This document shows positions 63,468 to 64,000 of a stretch of 64,000 nt of DNA, in pieces. The notes under the pieces were generated by a model. It worked only from the letters and a program-made list of their open reading frames with translations, was not told the DNA's origin and did not search any database. Source of the stretch: Sphingorhabdus lutea (GTDB lineage: Bacteria; Pseudomonadota; Alphaproteobacteria; Sphingomonadales; Sphingomonadaceae); contig NZ_CP018154.1 of the NCBI RefSeq assembly GCF_001889025.1, forward strand, positions 2,222,501-2,286,500. The letters are read 5' to 3'. The translations under genes and the position numbers were made by a program. Positions within the stretch are counted from its first letter, which is position 1, and each line of letters starts with the position of its first letter.

Positions 63468-64000
63468 TTAGGCATCTGTGCCAATAATTTGCGATAAATG
63501 GTCCATTTGATGCGCGTCCATATATGCCAATAAATCATCGGCAATTTTTTTGGCCAGATATGGGCCATGGAAAACCAACGCGCTGTAAATTTGAACCAAA
63601 GATGCGCCCGCGCGCATCCGGTCAATCACATCCTGTGCATTTTCAATGCCGCCCACCCCGATTAAGGGGATACCCCCCTGCGACAGCGCGTAAAAATCGC
63701 GCAGCCTTTGCAGGGCCAATTGCTTTAACGGCGCACCGGAAAGCCCGCCCGCCTCTCCAGAATATTTGGATGATAAATTGGGCCGTGAAATGGTGGTGTT
63801 GGAAATGATAAGCGCATCGACATGATGCGCCAATGCGGCATTATAAATATCCTGTATATCTTCGGCCATTAAATCAGGCGCAATTTTCAAAAATATCGGG
63901 CATTTTTTGCCATTTTCTTCTGCGGATTGACGCGCCTGATGCACCGCCGCCAATAATATATTTAATTGCTCGCTACCCTGTAAATCGCGCAATCCCGGCG
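63468..64000 (-). CDS. pyrD: Dihydroorotate dehydrogenase (quinone), 5' part outside window
   Basis: The C-terminal 177 codons of a class-2 dihydroorotate dehydrogenase, open to the window edge. It begins at PGLRDLQ, part of the NTPGLRxLQ family block, and shows KIAPDLMAEDI, ISNTTISRP (FMN and substrate contacts), GGLSGAPLK, IPLIGVGGI and GASLVQIYSALVFHGP, all typical. This enzyme oxidises dihydroorotate to orotate in pyrimidine synthesis, passing electrons to quinone at the membrane. The 12-bp repeat array lies just after its stop. Confidence 0.96.
   Translation of the reverse strand, partial: PGLRDLQGSEQLNILLAAVHQARQSAEENGKKCPIFLKIAPDLMAEDIQDIYNAALAHHVDALIISNTTISRPNLSSKYSGEAGGLSGAPLKQLALQRLRDFYALSQGGIPLIGVGGIENAQDVIDRMRAGASLVQIYSALVFHGPYLAKKIADDLLAYMDAHQMDHLSQIIGTDA

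Overview
The window looks like a chromosomal stretch of a moderate-to-low-GC alphaproteobacterium, most likely of the Sphingomonadales. This is inferred from gene content and order, not from a database search. Supporting points are the block tRNA-Phe, yacG, short RNase E/G, maf, infA; the block hisS, prfA, prmC, DUF4167; two TonB-dependent receptors, one of them heading a receptor-MFS-hydrolase operon; a K+-independent proton-pumping pyrophosphatase; and DUF3297, DUF4139 and DUF4167 proteins. Genes are dense on both strands, mostly housekeeping, with many 1-4 bp stop/start overlaps and several TTG or GTG starts.

Layout. 0-3.3 kb: a partial AstE/AspA-type deacylase, tRNA-Phe(GAA), then infA-maf-RNase-yacG reading leftward. 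3.5-10.6 kb: a TonB receptor with a Gly-rich insert, a JmjC-like cupin paired with a CelD-like acyltransferase, and an S9 peptidase. 10.8-18.6 kb: hppA, a LacI regulator, a secreted M48 protease, a DsbA-like protein, and rlmE with ppx/gppA. 18.7-24.2 kb: a hydrolase-MFS-TonB receptor operon facing a TetR gene, with palindromes in the shared promoter region. 24.3-26.3 kb: a TelA/XpaC-type pair. 26.4-30.4 kb: tesA divergent from an ABC ATPase/permease pair. 30.4-39.4 kb: an SDR, a bile-acid-symporter-family transporter, typA, a flavoprotein and several envelope or secreted proteins. 39.4-42.6 kb: a DUF3800 protein, a polysaccharide deacetylase and a flippase. 42.7-48 kb: a CBS protein, a thioesterase, two tandem DUF4139 proteins and DUF4167. 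48.2-51.4 kb: hisS-prfA-prmC. 51.5-64 kb: M61 peptidase, ppa, DUF5694, sppA, tlyA, an acyl-CoA synthetase, ggt and partial pyrD.

The most unusual spot is the 493-bp space between sppA and a lipoprotein gene (57573-58065). On the minus strand it encodes a 31-residue ORF behind a perfect AGGAGGT Shine-Dalgarno. Inside that ORF lies a second, extraordinarily long one: 15 nt complementary to the 16S rRNA 3' end with a single G-U wobble, placed one base before an internal ATG. Two terminator-like hairpins follow. Directly after the first is a stretch that copies the 16S anti-Shine-Dalgarno and can pair with both the internal ribosome site and its start codon. This has the architecture of a translation or attenuation switch, or of a ribosome-titrating RNA, and I do not recognise it.

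A second theme is short tandem duplication (12-, 15-, 16- and 30-bp units) at five places, in frame where coding.
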